Origin: Hydrogenophaga crassostreae
GTDB lineage: Bacteria > Pseudomonadota > Gammaproteobacteria > Burkholderiales > Burkholderiaceae_C
DNA length: 64,000 bases
Direction of reading: 5' to 3'
NCBI RefSeq assembly: GCF_001761385.1
Contig: NZ_CP017476.1
Coordinates: 4,880,133 to 4,944,132 of the forward strand
In this document: piece after piece, positions 25,816 to 34,029 of the stretch
Layout: each line of letters begins with the position of its first letter
How positions within the stretch are numbered: position 1 is the stretch's first letter
The notes under the pieces: model-generated
Databases searched by the model: none
Seen by the model: the letters and a program-made list of their open reading frames with translations, nothing else
What the model was told of the DNA's origin: nothing
Translations under genes and position numbers: made by a program

Positions 25816-26700
25816 ATGAAACTCGGATTCATCGGCCTAGGCATCATGGGCGCACCCATGGCCGGTCATTTGCTGGCCGCCGGCCACGAGCTGTTTGCCC
25901 AATCGCGCAGCGGCGTGCCGGAGCCTTTACTGGCGCAAGGCGCCAAGGCCTGCAAGACGGCCGCCGAAGTGGCCCATGCCGCCGACATCGTTTTCCTGAT
26001 GGTGCCCGACACACCCCATGTGGAGGCCGCGCTGTTCGGTGACAACGGCGCCGCCAGTGGTCTGTCAAAAGGCAAAACGGTGGTGGACATGAGCTCCATC
26101 TCGCCGATTGCCACCAAACAGTTCGCCGAGCGCATCCAGGCGCTGGGTTGCGACTACATCGACGCGCCGGTGAGTGGTGGCGAAGTGGGCGCCAAAGCGG
26201 CCAGCCTGACCATCATGGTCGGCGCCACCGACGCATCTTTCGAAACAGTGAAGCCCCTGTTCGAGCTCATGGGCAAGAACATCACGCTGGTCGGTGGCGT
26301 GGGCGATGGCCAGACCTGCAAGGTGGCCAACCAGATCATCGTGGCACTCAACATCGAAGCGGTGGGCGAAGCCCTGTTGTTTGCCGCCAGGGCCGGCGCC
26401 GACCCCGCCAAAGTGCGCCAGGCGTTGATGGGCGGATTCGCCGCCAGCCGCATTCTGGAAGTGCACGGCGAACGCATGATCAAGCGCACCTTCAACCCCG
26501 GCTTTCGCATCGAGCTGCACCAGAAGGACCTGAACCTGGCGCTGGAAGGTGCCAAAGCTTTGGGCCTGAGCCTGCCCCACACGGCCAGTGCAGCCCAACT
26601 GATGAACAGCTGCGTTGCCATCGGTGGCGCGGCCTGGGACCACTCTGGGCTGGTGCGTGCGCTGGAGATTTCGGCCAACTTCCAGATCGCGGACAACTGA
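25816..26700 (+). CDS. garR: 2-hydroxy-3-oxopropionate (tartronate semialdehyde) reductase
   Basis: Beta-hydroxyacid dehydrogenase reducing tartronate semialdehyde to D-glycerate with NAD(P)H, the step after GarL cleavage. The 294-residue protein shows the Rossmann loop GFIGLGIMGAPMAGHL, the substrate-binding DAPVSGGEVGAKAASL (about 115-130), and the catalytic Lys in CKVANQI (about 171). C-terminal EIHQKDLNLAL-like sequence (ELHQKDLNLALEGAK) is typical of GarR/GlxR. The start at ATG 25816 has a good ribosome-binding site (AAAGGAACCC); the frame is open upstream through the palindromic element. Confidence 0.93.
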   Translation: MKLGFIGLGIMGAPMAGHLLAAGHELFAQSRSGVPEPLLAQGAKACKTAAEVAHAADIVFLMVPDTPHVEAALFGDNGAASGLSKGKTVVDMSSISPIATKQFAERIQALGCDYIDAPVSGGEVGAKAASLTIMVGATDASFETVKPLFELMGKNITLVGGVGDGQTCKVANQIIVALNIEAVGEALLFAARAGADPAKVRQALMGGFAASRILEVHGERMIKRTFNPGFRIELHQKDLNLALEGAKALGLSLPHTASAAQLMNSCVAIGGAAWDHSGLVRALEISANFQIADN

Positions 26701-26729
26701 GACCGGCTTTCCCGCCTACTCTCCAGTTC

Positions 26730-28019
26730 ATGAACACCGCCCCCCGCTCCTTGCTCCGCGCCATGTTTGACGCGGCCATCGCCTCAGCCCAGCCGGCCGC
26801 CGTCGTGCCCGCCCACTTGCCCGAACCGCCCAAAGGCCGGCTGATCGTGATTGGCGCAGGCAAGGCTTCAGGCGCAATGGCCCGGGCGGTGGAAGACCAC
26901 TACACAGGTGCGCTGGAAGGTCTGGTGATCACGCGCTACGGCTATGCCGTGCCCTGCAAGCGCATCGAAATCGTGGAAGCCGCACACCCGGTGCCCGACG
27001 AAGCGGGTTTGCTCGCGGCCCAGCGCATTGAAGCGCTGGTCAACGGCTTGAGCGAAGACGATCTGGTGCTGTGCCTGATTTCGGGCGGCGGCTCGGCCTT
27101 GATGCCGGCTCCGGCCCAGGGGCTGACCCTGGCCGACAAGCAGGCCATCAACGGGGCCCTGCTCAAAAGCGGCGCGTCCATCGGTGAGATGAACTGCGTG
27201 CGCCGGCATTTGTCCAAGCTCAAGGGCGGTCGCCTGGCCGCCTTGTGCCATCCGGCCCGGGTGTTGACGCTGCTGATTTCGGATGTGCCGGCCGACCACT
27301 TGCCCGACATCGCTTCCGGTCCCACCGTGGCAGATGCCAGCACCTGCGCCAACGCCGTGGCCATCGTGGCCCGCTACGGCATCAAGCTGCCCGCCGCCGC
27401 CCGCCAGTTGCTGGACAGCGGCGCGGGCGAAACGGTGAAACCGGGCGACCCACGCCTGGCACGCGCCGAGACACGCTTGATCAGCTCGCCTCAGATCGGC
27501 CTGGAAGCCGCTGCGGCGGTTGCGCGCGAAGCGGGATACAGCGTTTGCATCCTGGGCGACAGCATCGAAGGAGAGGCCCGCGAAGTGGGCCAGGTGATGG
27601 CTGGCATCACGCGCCAGGTGGCCGTGCACGGTCAGCCCCTGCCAGCCCCTTGCGTATTGCTGTCGGGCGGTGAAACCACGGTCACTGTGCGCGGCTATGG
27701 CAAAGGCGGGCGCAACGTCGAGTTCCTGCTTGCACTCGGGATGGCGCTCAAGGGCCAAGCCGGTGTTCACGCGATGGCGGGCGACACCGATGGCGTGGAT
27801 GGCCTGGAAGAAATTGCCGGCGCCATGCTCGGCCCCGATACCTTGGCCCGCGCCCGTGCGCAGGGCATGAATCCGTCGCAAAGCCTGGACAACAACGATG
27901 GCCACGGTTTCTTCGGTGCGCTCGGCGACGCCGTGATCACCGGCCCCACCCTCACCAACATCAACGACTTCCGCGCTGTGCTGATCGATCGGCCTGGCGC
28001 GGCGGAACAAAACCCCTAG
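26730..28019 (+). CDS. glycerate 2-kinase (MOFRL family)
   Basis: Phosphorylates D-glycerate to 2-phosphoglycerate, sending the aldarate pathway into lower glycolysis. The 429-residue protein is of the GckA/TtuD type, unlike E. coli GarK: N-terminal DUF4147 domain with VIGAGKASGAMARAVE, CLISGGGSALMPAP and the substrate motif RRHLSKLKGGRL, and a C-terminal MOFRL domain with LLSGGETTVTVRGYGKGGRN and AGDTDGVDG. The ATG at 26730 is used because 5' extension of the frame is antisense-like and overlaps garR. It begins 29 bases after garR. Confidence 0.93.
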   Translation: MNTAPRSLLRAMFDAAIASAQPAAVVPAHLPEPPKGRLIVIGAGKASGAMARAVEDHYTGALEGLVITRYGYAVPCKRIEIVEAAHPVPDEAGLLAAQRIEALVNGLSEDDLVLCLISGGGSALMPAPAQGLTLADKQAINGALLKSGASIGEMNCVRRHLSKLKGGRLAALCHPARVLTLLISDVPADHLPDIASGPTVADASTCANAVAIVARYGIKLPAAARQLLDSGAGETVKPGDPRLARAETRLISSPQIGLEAAAAVAREAGYSVCILGDSIEGEAREVGQVMAGITRQVAVHGQPLPAPCVLLSGGETTVTVRGYGKGGRNVEFLLALGMALKGQAGVHAMAGDTDGVDGLEEIAGAMLGPDTLARARAQGMNPSQSLDNNDGHGFFGALGDAVITGPTLTNINDFRAVLIDRPGAAEQNP

Positions 28020-28028
28020 GAGACTCCC

Positions 28029-28793
28029 ATGGACCTGCCGGTCAACCGCTTCAAACGCGCGATTCTCGCGAACAAAAAACAGATGGGCCTGTGGTCGCAC
28101 CTGTGCAGCCACATCAGCACTGAGATTCTGGCCCATTGCGGCTTTGACTGGCTGGTGCTCGACATGGAGCACTCGCCCAACGAATTGCCTGACATCCTCT
28201 CGCAACTGCAGGCCATGACGGGCAGCAGCGCCACGCCAGTGGTGCGTGTGCCCTGGAACGACCCAGTCACCTTCAAGCGCCTGCTCGACATCGGTGTGCA
28301 GTCTTTTCTGGTGCCCTATGTGCAGACCGCCGAAGAGGCACAGAACGCCGTGGCCGCCACGCGTTACCCGCCACTCGGCATGCGCGGTTACGCCGGAGCG
28401 CCGCGCGCCAGCGGCTACGGTCGCATCAAAGACTATGCCCACCGCTGCGCCGAAGAGATGTGTGTTCTGGTGCAGATCGAAACCGTGGAAGGGCTGAAAA
28501 ACCTCGAAGCCATCGCCGCCGTCGAGGGCGTGAGCGGCATCTTCATCGGGCCCGGCGATTTGTCCGCAGCGCTGGGCCACCTGGGCAACCCCAAACACCC
28601 CGATGTGCTCAAGACCATCGACGAAGCGATTGCGCGCATCCGCGCCTGCGGCAAAGCGCCCGGCATTCTCACCGGCGACGAAACGCTGGCCAGGCACTAT
28701 GTGGCGCAAGGCTGCCTGTTTGTGGCCGTGGGCGCCGACCAGAACCTGCTGCGCGACAGCGCCCAGGCGCTGTCCAGCCGCTTCAAAGACTGA
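28029..28793 (+). CDS. garL: 2-dehydro-3-deoxyglucarate (5-keto-4-deoxy-glucarate) aldolase
   Basis: HpcH/HpaI-family class II aldolase cleaving the keto-deoxy-glucarate made by GarD and GudD into pyruvate and tartronate semialdehyde. The 254 residues show MGLWSHLCS (substrate Arg region variant), FDWLVLDMEHSPN (base and metal Glu area), VVRVPWNDP, GVQSFLVPYVQTAEEA, VQIETVEGLKNLEAI (metal-binding Glu) and FIGPGDLSAALGH (metal-binding Asp). Length equals E. coli GarL (256). It follows the glycerate kinase gene by 9 bases with AGGAGACTCCC as ribosome-binding site. Confidence 0.92.
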   Translation: MDLPVNRFKRAILANKKQMGLWSHLCSHISTEILAHCGFDWLVLDMEHSPNELPDILSQLQAMTGSSATPVVRVPWNDPVTFKRLLDIGVQSFLVPYVQTAEEAQNAVAATRYPPLGMRGYAGAPRASGYGRIKDYAHRCAEEMCVLVQIETVEGLKNLEAIAAVEGVSGIFIGPGDLSAALGHLGNPKHPDVLKTIDEAIARIRACGKAPGILTGDETLARHYVAQGCLFVAVGADQNLLRDSAQALSSRFKD

Positions 28794-28818
28794 TTGCCGA
28801 AAAAGAAAGGAACCCCCT

Positions 28819-29634
28819 ATGCTGAAACAACCCGCCTCCCCCCTGAAAGTCGGCCGACTCCTGCTCACCGGCGCCGCCGGCAACCTGGGCAAAGAACTGC
28901 GCCCCCGCCTCAAGTCCTATTGCGACATGCTGCGCCTGAGCCACCGCAGCCCCATCGGCGAGCCCGGTCAGGGCGAAGAGATCGTGGTCGCCGCACTGGA
29001 AGACAAAGACCAGATGCAGGCCTTGCTCAAGGATGTGGACGCCGTGGTGCACATGGGCGGTGTGTCCACCGAACAGCCGTGGGACGCCATCCTCGCGGGC
29101 AACATCATGGGCGCAATCAACCTGTATGAAGCGGCCCGCCTGAATGGCACCAAGCGCATCGTCTTCGCCAGCTCCAACCATGTGACCGGCTTCTACCGGC
29201 AGGACGAAGTGGTGACGCCCAAATCAGCGCCCAGGCCCGATGGTTTTTACGGCCTGTCCAAAGCCTTTGGCGAAGACGTTGCCCAGATGTACTGGGACCG
29301 CTGGGGCATCGAAACGGTGAGCCTGCGCATTGGCTCTTCGTTCGACAAACCGGTGGACCGCCGCATGCTCGCCACCTGGATGAGCTACGACGATCTGGAG
29401 CGTCTGGTGGTCGCAGCACTCACCGCGCCCATCGTGGGCCACAGCATCATCTACGGCATGTCCGACAACCAGACCACCTGGTGGGACAACACACCTTCCA
29501 AACACATCGGCTACCGCCCGCTGGACTCCTCCGACGTTTTCCGCGCCGAAGTCGAAGCCCGTCAACCCACCATCGACCGCCACAACCCCGTTGCCCTGTA
29601 CCAGGGCGGCGCATTCGTGACGGCGCGCGGATAG
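28819..29634 (+). CDS. udh: uronate dehydrogenase (NAD-dependent)
   Basis: Short-chain-type dehydrogenase oxidising glucuronate or galacturonate at C1 to the aldarolactone with NAD+. The 271 residues match the Udh family: LLTGAAGNLGKELRPRL (nucleotide loop), VVHMGGVSTEQPWDAIL, FASSNHVTGFYRQDE, the catalytic YGLSKAFGED (YxxxK) and SLRIGSSFDKPVDRRMLATW, ending NQTTWWDNT and IGYRPLD. The start ATG 28819 follows AAAGGAACCCCCT. It is the entry enzyme that lets uronic acids join the aldarate route of this cluster, and it supports the role proposed for the lactonase. Confidence 0.92.
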   Translation: MLKQPASPLKVGRLLLTGAAGNLGKELRPRLKSYCDMLRLSHRSPIGEPGQGEEIVVAALEDKDQMQALLKDVDAVVHMGGVSTEQPWDAILAGNIMGAINLYEAARLNGTKRIVFASSNHVTGFYRQDEVVTPKSAPRPDGFYGLSKAFGEDVAQMYWDRWGIETVSLRIGSSFDKPVDRRMLATWMSYDDLERLVVAALTAPIVGHSIIYGMSDNQTTWWDNTPSKHIGYRPLDSSDVFRAEVEARQPTIDRHNPVALYQGGAFVTARG

Positions 29635-29680
29635 CGCAAAGCCCCGGCATTCACAGGAGGCGCTGTATAAACAGTGCCTT

Positions 29681-30856
29681 ATGAATAAAAACCTCTGGCT
29701 GCTGGCCGCCGCACAAGGCCTGTTTCTCACCAACAACGTGGTCTTCATCGCGATCAACGGTTTGGTGGGGCTGTCGCTGGCACCGCTGGGCTGGATGGCG
29801 ACGTTGCCGGTGATGGGCTATGTGGTGGGCGGGGCGCTCTCCACGCCGCTGGTGGCACGTTCACAAAGCGCGTTTGGCCGCAAGGGTTCATTCCAGCTGG
29901 GATTGCTGGTCGCGGTGGTGTCGGCCTTGCTGTGTTTTTGGGCGGCGTACGAAAAGAACTTCTGGATGCTGGTGGCGGCCACCGTGATTGCAGGCTACTA
30001 CAGCGCCAACGGGCAGTTGTACCGCTTCGCCGCAGCTGAATTGGCCGCGCCCGAATTCCGTGAAAAAGCGGTGTCGCTGGTGCTGGCCGGGGGCCTCGTT
30101 GGCGCCGTACTGGGGCCCAATCTGGCCAACCAAACCCGCAACTTGCTGGACACTCCTTTCGCCGGTGCCTACCTCTCCCTGGCGCTGGTGGCACTGATCT
30201 CCATGGCCATCATGGCCTTCATGCGGTTTCCGCCGCTGCCGCCCAAAAAGGCGAGTGACGACCCGGGGCGGCCGTTGTCCGAAATCATCCGCCAGCCGGT
30301 ATTCATGGTGGCGGCCATTGGCGCAGCTTTGGGTTACGGCGTGATGAACCTGCTGATGGCGGCCACCCCGCTGGCCATGCAGGTCTGCGGCTTTGAGTTC
30401 AGCGACGCGGCGCTGGTGCTGGAGTGGCACGTGATCGGCATGTTTGCGCCCGGCTTCTTCACCGGGCACCTGATCAAACGCTTCGGCGTGTTGCCCATCA
30501 TGGGTGTGGGCGTGGTGCTCAACGCGGTGTGCATCGTCATCGCGCTTTCTGGCGTGGATCTTCACCAATTCCTGATTGCGCTGTTTTTTCTCGGCGTGGG
30601 CTGGAACTTCCTCTTCACTGGCAGCACCACGCTGTCGTTGCAAGCCTACAGGCCTGAGGAAAAAGACCGCGCACAGGCAGCAATCAACTTTTTTGTTTTT
30701 GCCACCATGGCGGTCACCTCGTTTGCCTCTGGCGCCCTAGTCACCACACAGGGGTGGGCACTGTTGAACATGGGCTCTCTGGTGCCTGTTGCCCTCACTG
30801 GCGCGGCCCTGGGGTGGCTTGCGTGGCGGCAGCGCAGCGCCCACAATGGGCAATGA
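29681..30856 (+). CDS. major facilitator superfamily transporter
   Basis: Integral membrane protein of 391 residues with about 11-12 hydrophobic segments arranged in two halves joined by a polar loop near 185-200 (PLPPKKASDDPGRP). SQSAFGRKGSFQ near residue 65 is the A-like cytoplasmic loop between helices 2 and 3. The substrate is not evident. It starts 46 bases after udh in the same direction and may be part of the uronate operon, as a second importer or an exporter, or it may be independent. AGGAGGCGCTG lies somewhat upstream of the ATG at 29681. Confidence 0.82.
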   Translation: MNKNLWLLAAAQGLFLTNNVVFIAINGLVGLSLAPLGWMATLPVMGYVVGGALSTPLVARSQSAFGRKGSFQLGLLVAVVSALLCFWAAYEKNFWMLVAATVIAGYYSANGQLYRFAAAELAAPEFREKAVSLVLAGGLVGAVLGPNLANQTRNLLDTPFAGAYLSLALVALISMAIMAFMRFPPLPPKKASDDPGRPLSEIIRQPVFMVAAIGAALGYGVMNLLMAATPLAMQVCGFEFSDAALVLEWHVIGMFAPGFFTGHLIKRFGVLPIMGVGVVLNAVCIVIALSGVDLHQFLIALFFLGVGWNFLFTGSTTLSLQAYRPEEKDRAQAAINFFVFATMAVTSFASGALVTTQGWALLNMGSLVPVALTGAALGWLAWRQRSAHNGQ

Positions 30857-30943
30857 CCTCTGCGCGAACGCACGGGGGATCTTTGTGGGTGCGGGCTGAT
30901 TAGCAGTGCGCTCCTGTCAACCACCTCACGAAAAGGAATGAAT

Positions 30944-31429
30944 ATGGGATTGTTGGACTCTTTGATTGGCGCAGCGACTGGCTCACTCACCGGCGGCAAC
31001 CAGGCGCAAGCCAGCGGCGGCTCAGGCGGTATTGATCCGCAAGTGCTGATGGGCATCGTGGGCGCCTTGATGAACAGTGGCGGCGGCCTCTCCGGCATCC
31101 TCGGCAAGCTGCAACAAAGTGGCCTCGGTGACGCAGCCGCGTCCTGGGTAGGCTCTGGCGAAAACCAGGCCGTGTCGGCAGACGCACTGGGTGGCGCACT
31201 GGGCCCCGACCTGATGGGCGCCATCACCAGCCAACTGGGCGGCAACCAGGAGCAAGCGGCTGGCACCATGGCCGACTTGCTACCCGGACTGATCGACAAG
31301 CTCACACCACAAGGCCAGGTGCCTGACGACAATGGCATGGGCGCACTGGGCAGCCTGCTCGGCGGCGGCCAAGGCGGTGGTGCTGGAGACCTGATGGGCA
31401 TGCTCGGCGGCATATTGGGCAAGCGCTGA
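30944..31429 (+). CDS. YidB family protein (DUF937)
   Basis: Small glycine- and alanine-rich protein of 161 residues resembling E. coli YidB. Features are GLLDSLIGAATGSL at the start, repeated GxxMxxLGGL-type segments (LMGIVGALMNSGGG, ALGSLLGGGQGGG) and LPGLIDKLTPQGQVPDDN near the C terminus. Function of the family is unknown; no signal peptide is seen. The ATG at 30944 is favoured because AAAAGGA ends six bases before it; a second ATG at 30938 abuts that site. A strong terminator follows. Confidence 0.82.
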   Translation: MGLLDSLIGAATGSLTGGNQAQASGGSGGIDPQVLMGIVGALMNSGGGLSGILGKLQQSGLGDAAASWVGSGENQAVSADALGGALGPDLMGAITSQLGGNQEQAAGTMADLLPGLIDKLTPQGQVPDDNGMGALGSLLGGGQGGGAGDLMGMLGGILGKR

Positions 31430-31454
31430 ACAAACCAGGCCAACCGGCCATCGC

Positions 31455-31486
31455 AAAAACGGAAGCCGCTGGCTTCCGTTTTTTTT
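31455..31486 (+). terminator. rho-independent terminator after the YidB-like gene
   Basis: ACGGAAGCC (31459-31467) pairs with GGCTTCCGT (31471-31479) around a three-base loop, followed by a run of eight T that begins in the last stem position. It ends transcription from the YidB-like gene. Confidence 0.9.
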
Positions 31487-31716
31487 CGGCTTTTGGCGCA
31501 TTTACACCAAGCCGGTGCAGCCGTCAACACCGCTCAGACGCCATGCAAAACCGCTCAGCAACCTGGCCTCAACAACTACGCGACACCGCCGTCAAACACA
31601 TTTAATTACACACAATTTGCACACAATTTCAGGGATCTGCTGCCTATACTCCGCCGCAAATAGGGCCGGTCCACCCATTTGATCGTCCTTCAACCCAGCC
31701 CCACCGCAAGGACGCC

Positions 31717-34008
31717 ATGCCGCGCCAAATCCGACTCCCCTCCCGGTTTTTGATGTTGTTCGCGCTGACAGCGTCAACCCTGGTCGCCTGTGGCGGCGGT
31801 GACGAATCCAGTGCCGCCAGGCCTTTGGACCGCACGACCACCTTGTCGGCTCCCGGCGATGCGGTTGCGCCAACGCCATCGACGGTAGAGGAAAAACTTC
31901 AGGAAGCGGCCCGCCTGAACAGCCTGGAGCTTGACACAGCGAACCGGGATGCCGTTCTCAGCCCCGCTGAGTCCAACGCCTTCGCCGGAAAGAGCACGTC
32001 GCTCGCCGCCGTCCGCAAAGCGGCCAGCCGAGTCATCGTCTGGCGCTTCTACAACCAGTACACGGGTGCCCATTTTTTTACGGCCAGCGAAAGCGAGCGA
32101 GATGCCACCAGAGCCAATGCGGCCCTGCAGCACTTGCTGTATGAAGGGCCGGCGTTCGAAACCAGCAACCAGCCAGAGGCAGGCCTGAGTCCGGTGTTCA
32201 GGTTCTACAACGTTCAGACCGGCGTGCACTTCTACACCATCAGTGAACTGGAACGCGACTACATCAGCGGCAACCTCAGCCAGTTCAACTTTGAGGGCAT
32301 TGCCTACTACGCCAGCAAACTGCCAGGCGAAGGATTGCAAGCCCTGCACAGATTCCTCTTCACAACACGCGGTTTCCATTTCTACACCGCCAGTGCCAGT
32401 GAGGCCGAGAACGTGCGCAACAACCTCCCTGCGTACCGGTATGAAGGCGTCGCCTACTACATTCCGGCCGGCTCCACGCTCACCCCCTCAGTCAAGGAGG
32501 CCTCGCGCCTCCTGGGTCAGGCCACGTTCGGCACCACAGACGCCGACATCCGGTCGGTTCAATCGCTGGGCTATTCCGGCTGGGTCAACGACCAGCTCAA
32601 CATGCCCATTCGCAACCAGTACTACGACCTCCTGCTTCAAGCCAACGCCAACAACAATCCCCTGCCCAGCCAGACCACACTGGACAACACCATCTACGCC
32701 AGCTACATCACGGCCCCTGACCAGTTGCGCAAGCGCGTCGGCTTTGCGCTGTCACAGATCATGGTGGCCAGCGTGGACAACCTCAATCCGTACCAGGTTC
32801 GCATGTTCGGAGGGGCCGCCTACCTGGACATGCTGGAGGTCTACGCCTTTGCCAACTACCGAGAGCTGCTTGAAGCGGTTTCCCGCCATGCCGCCATGGG
32901 CCAGTTCCTGACCTATTCCAACAACTGCAAGGCGGACAGCAAAGGGCGCCTCCCCGATGAAAACTACGCGCGGGAAATCATGCAGCTGTTCTCCATCGGA
33001 CTGCTGACACTCAACAGCGACGGCACCGCAAGGATGCCGCTGCAAGAGACCTACACACAGACCGACGTGTCCCAGCTCGCACGGGTGTTCACGGGTTTCC
33101 GCTGGGACCGACCCTCAGGCACCAGCAACAACGACCCCAGCTTCTGGCGAAGAGCCATGGTTGTGGATGGCAAATGCGAAGAGACCGGAGCCAAAGCATT
33201 TCTCGGCACCACCATCGCGGCAGGCAAAGGCGCCAACGAAAGCCTGGAGCTCGCCATGAACCAGCTGGCCAGCCACCCCAACGTAGGGCCGTTCATTGGC
33301 AAACAGCTGATTCAGCGCCTGGTCACCAGCAATCCCAGCCCCGCCTACGTGCAGCGCGTGTCAGCGGTGTTCGACAACAACGGCGCCGGTGTGCGTGGCG
33401 ACCTGAAAGCGGTTGTTCGCGCCATCCTGCTGGACCCAGAAGCCCGCAACGCCGACAAGATCACCGACCCGCAATGGGGCAAGCTGCGCGAACCCGTGGT
33501 GAAGCTGATGAACTGGGCCCGCAGCACACGGGCCACTTCGCAAGACGGCAAATGGGCTTTTGGCGATCTGCGCAACCCATCCAATCGCCTGGGCCAGGCA
33601 CCACTGCGCTCGCCTTCGGTATTCAACTTCTACCGCCCGGGATACGTGCCACCCACCACCTCCATCGCAGACGCCGGCCTGGTGGCCCCCGAGTTCCAGA
33701 TCACCAATGAGGCATCCACCATCGGGTACATCAACTACATGCAGGAGGTCATCGATGGCAAACACGGTACCCGCAATACCGGGGTGATCAGCTCAGCCTA
33801 TGCCGGGGAGATCTCGCTGCCGGTCGATCAGTTGATCCACCGGCTGGACATCCTGTTCACGCATGGCAACCTCAGCGCGAACACCCGGTCCAAACTGACC
33901 GCTGCCCTGGGTTCCATGAATGCATCAACAGATGCACTCAAACTCCTGCGGGTCAAAGCGGCGGTGTTGCTGATCATGGCATCACCCGAATACCAGGTTC
34001 AGAAATAA
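31717..34008 (+). CDS. DUF1800 lipoprotein with three N-terminal RFYN-HFYT repeats
   Basis: A 763-residue exported lipoprotein. The signal peptide ends at lipobox LVAC (Cys25) followed by GGGDESS. Three tandem repeats lie at about 109-149 (WRFYNQYTGAHFFT), 160-199 (FRFYNVQTGVHFYT) and 210-250 (HRFLFTTRGFHFYT), each closed by a YEG or FEG turn, as in the DUF5648 repeat. From about 258 to the end is a DUF1800 domain (ASRLLGQATFGTTDADI, LPDENYAREIMQLFSIGL, LGQAPLRSPSVFNFYRPGYVPP). The molecular role of DUF1800 is unknown. The gene directly precedes a DUF1501 gene, a pairing found in many bacteria. Confidence 0.88.
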   Translation: MPRQIRLPSRFLMLFALTASTLVACGGGDESSAARPLDRTTTLSAPGDAVAPTPSTVEEKLQEAARLNSLELDTANRDAVLSPAESNAFAGKSTSLAAVRKAASRVIVWRFYNQYTGAHFFTASESERDATRANAALQHLLYEGPAFETSNQPEAGLSPVFRFYNVQTGVHFYTISELERDYISGNLSQFNFEGIAYYASKLPGEGLQALHRFLFTTRGFHFYTASASEAENVRNNLPAYRYEGVAYYIPAGSTLTPSVKEASRLLGQATFGTTDADIRSVQSLGYSGWVNDQLNMPIRNQYYDLLLQANANNNPLPSQTTLDNTIYASYITAPDQLRKRVGFALSQIMVASVDNLNPYQVRMFGGAAYLDMLEVYAFANYRELLEAVSRHAAMGQFLTYSNNCKADSKGRLPDENYAREIMQLFSIGLLTLNSDGTARMPLQETYTQTDVSQLARVFTGFRWDRPSGTSNNDPSFWRRAMVVDGKCEETGAKAFLGTTIAAGKGANESLELAMNQLASHPNVGPFIGKQLIQRLVTSNPSPAYVQRVSAVFDNNGAGVRGDLKAVVRAILLDPEARNADKITDPQWGKLREPVVKLMNWARSTRATSQDGKWAFGDLRNPSNRLGQAPLRSPSVFNFYRPGYVPPTTSIADAGLVAPEFQITNEASTIGYINYMQEVIDGKHGTRNTGVISSAYAGEISLPVDQLIHRLDILFTHGNLSANTRSKLTAALGSMNASTDALKLLRVKAAVLLIMASPEYQVQK

Positions 34009-34029
34009 CGCGATCGGGAAAGCCACGCC

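Noticed and set aside
26868..28913. Open frame of 681 codons antisense to glycerate kinase, garL and udh
   Set aside because: Spans three convincing genes on the other strand and shows only shadow-type composition.
31611..31631. Direct repeat CACACAATTT upstream of the DUF1800 gene
   Set aside because: Only two short AT-rich copies; could be part of a promoter but is within chance for this AT-rich spacer.
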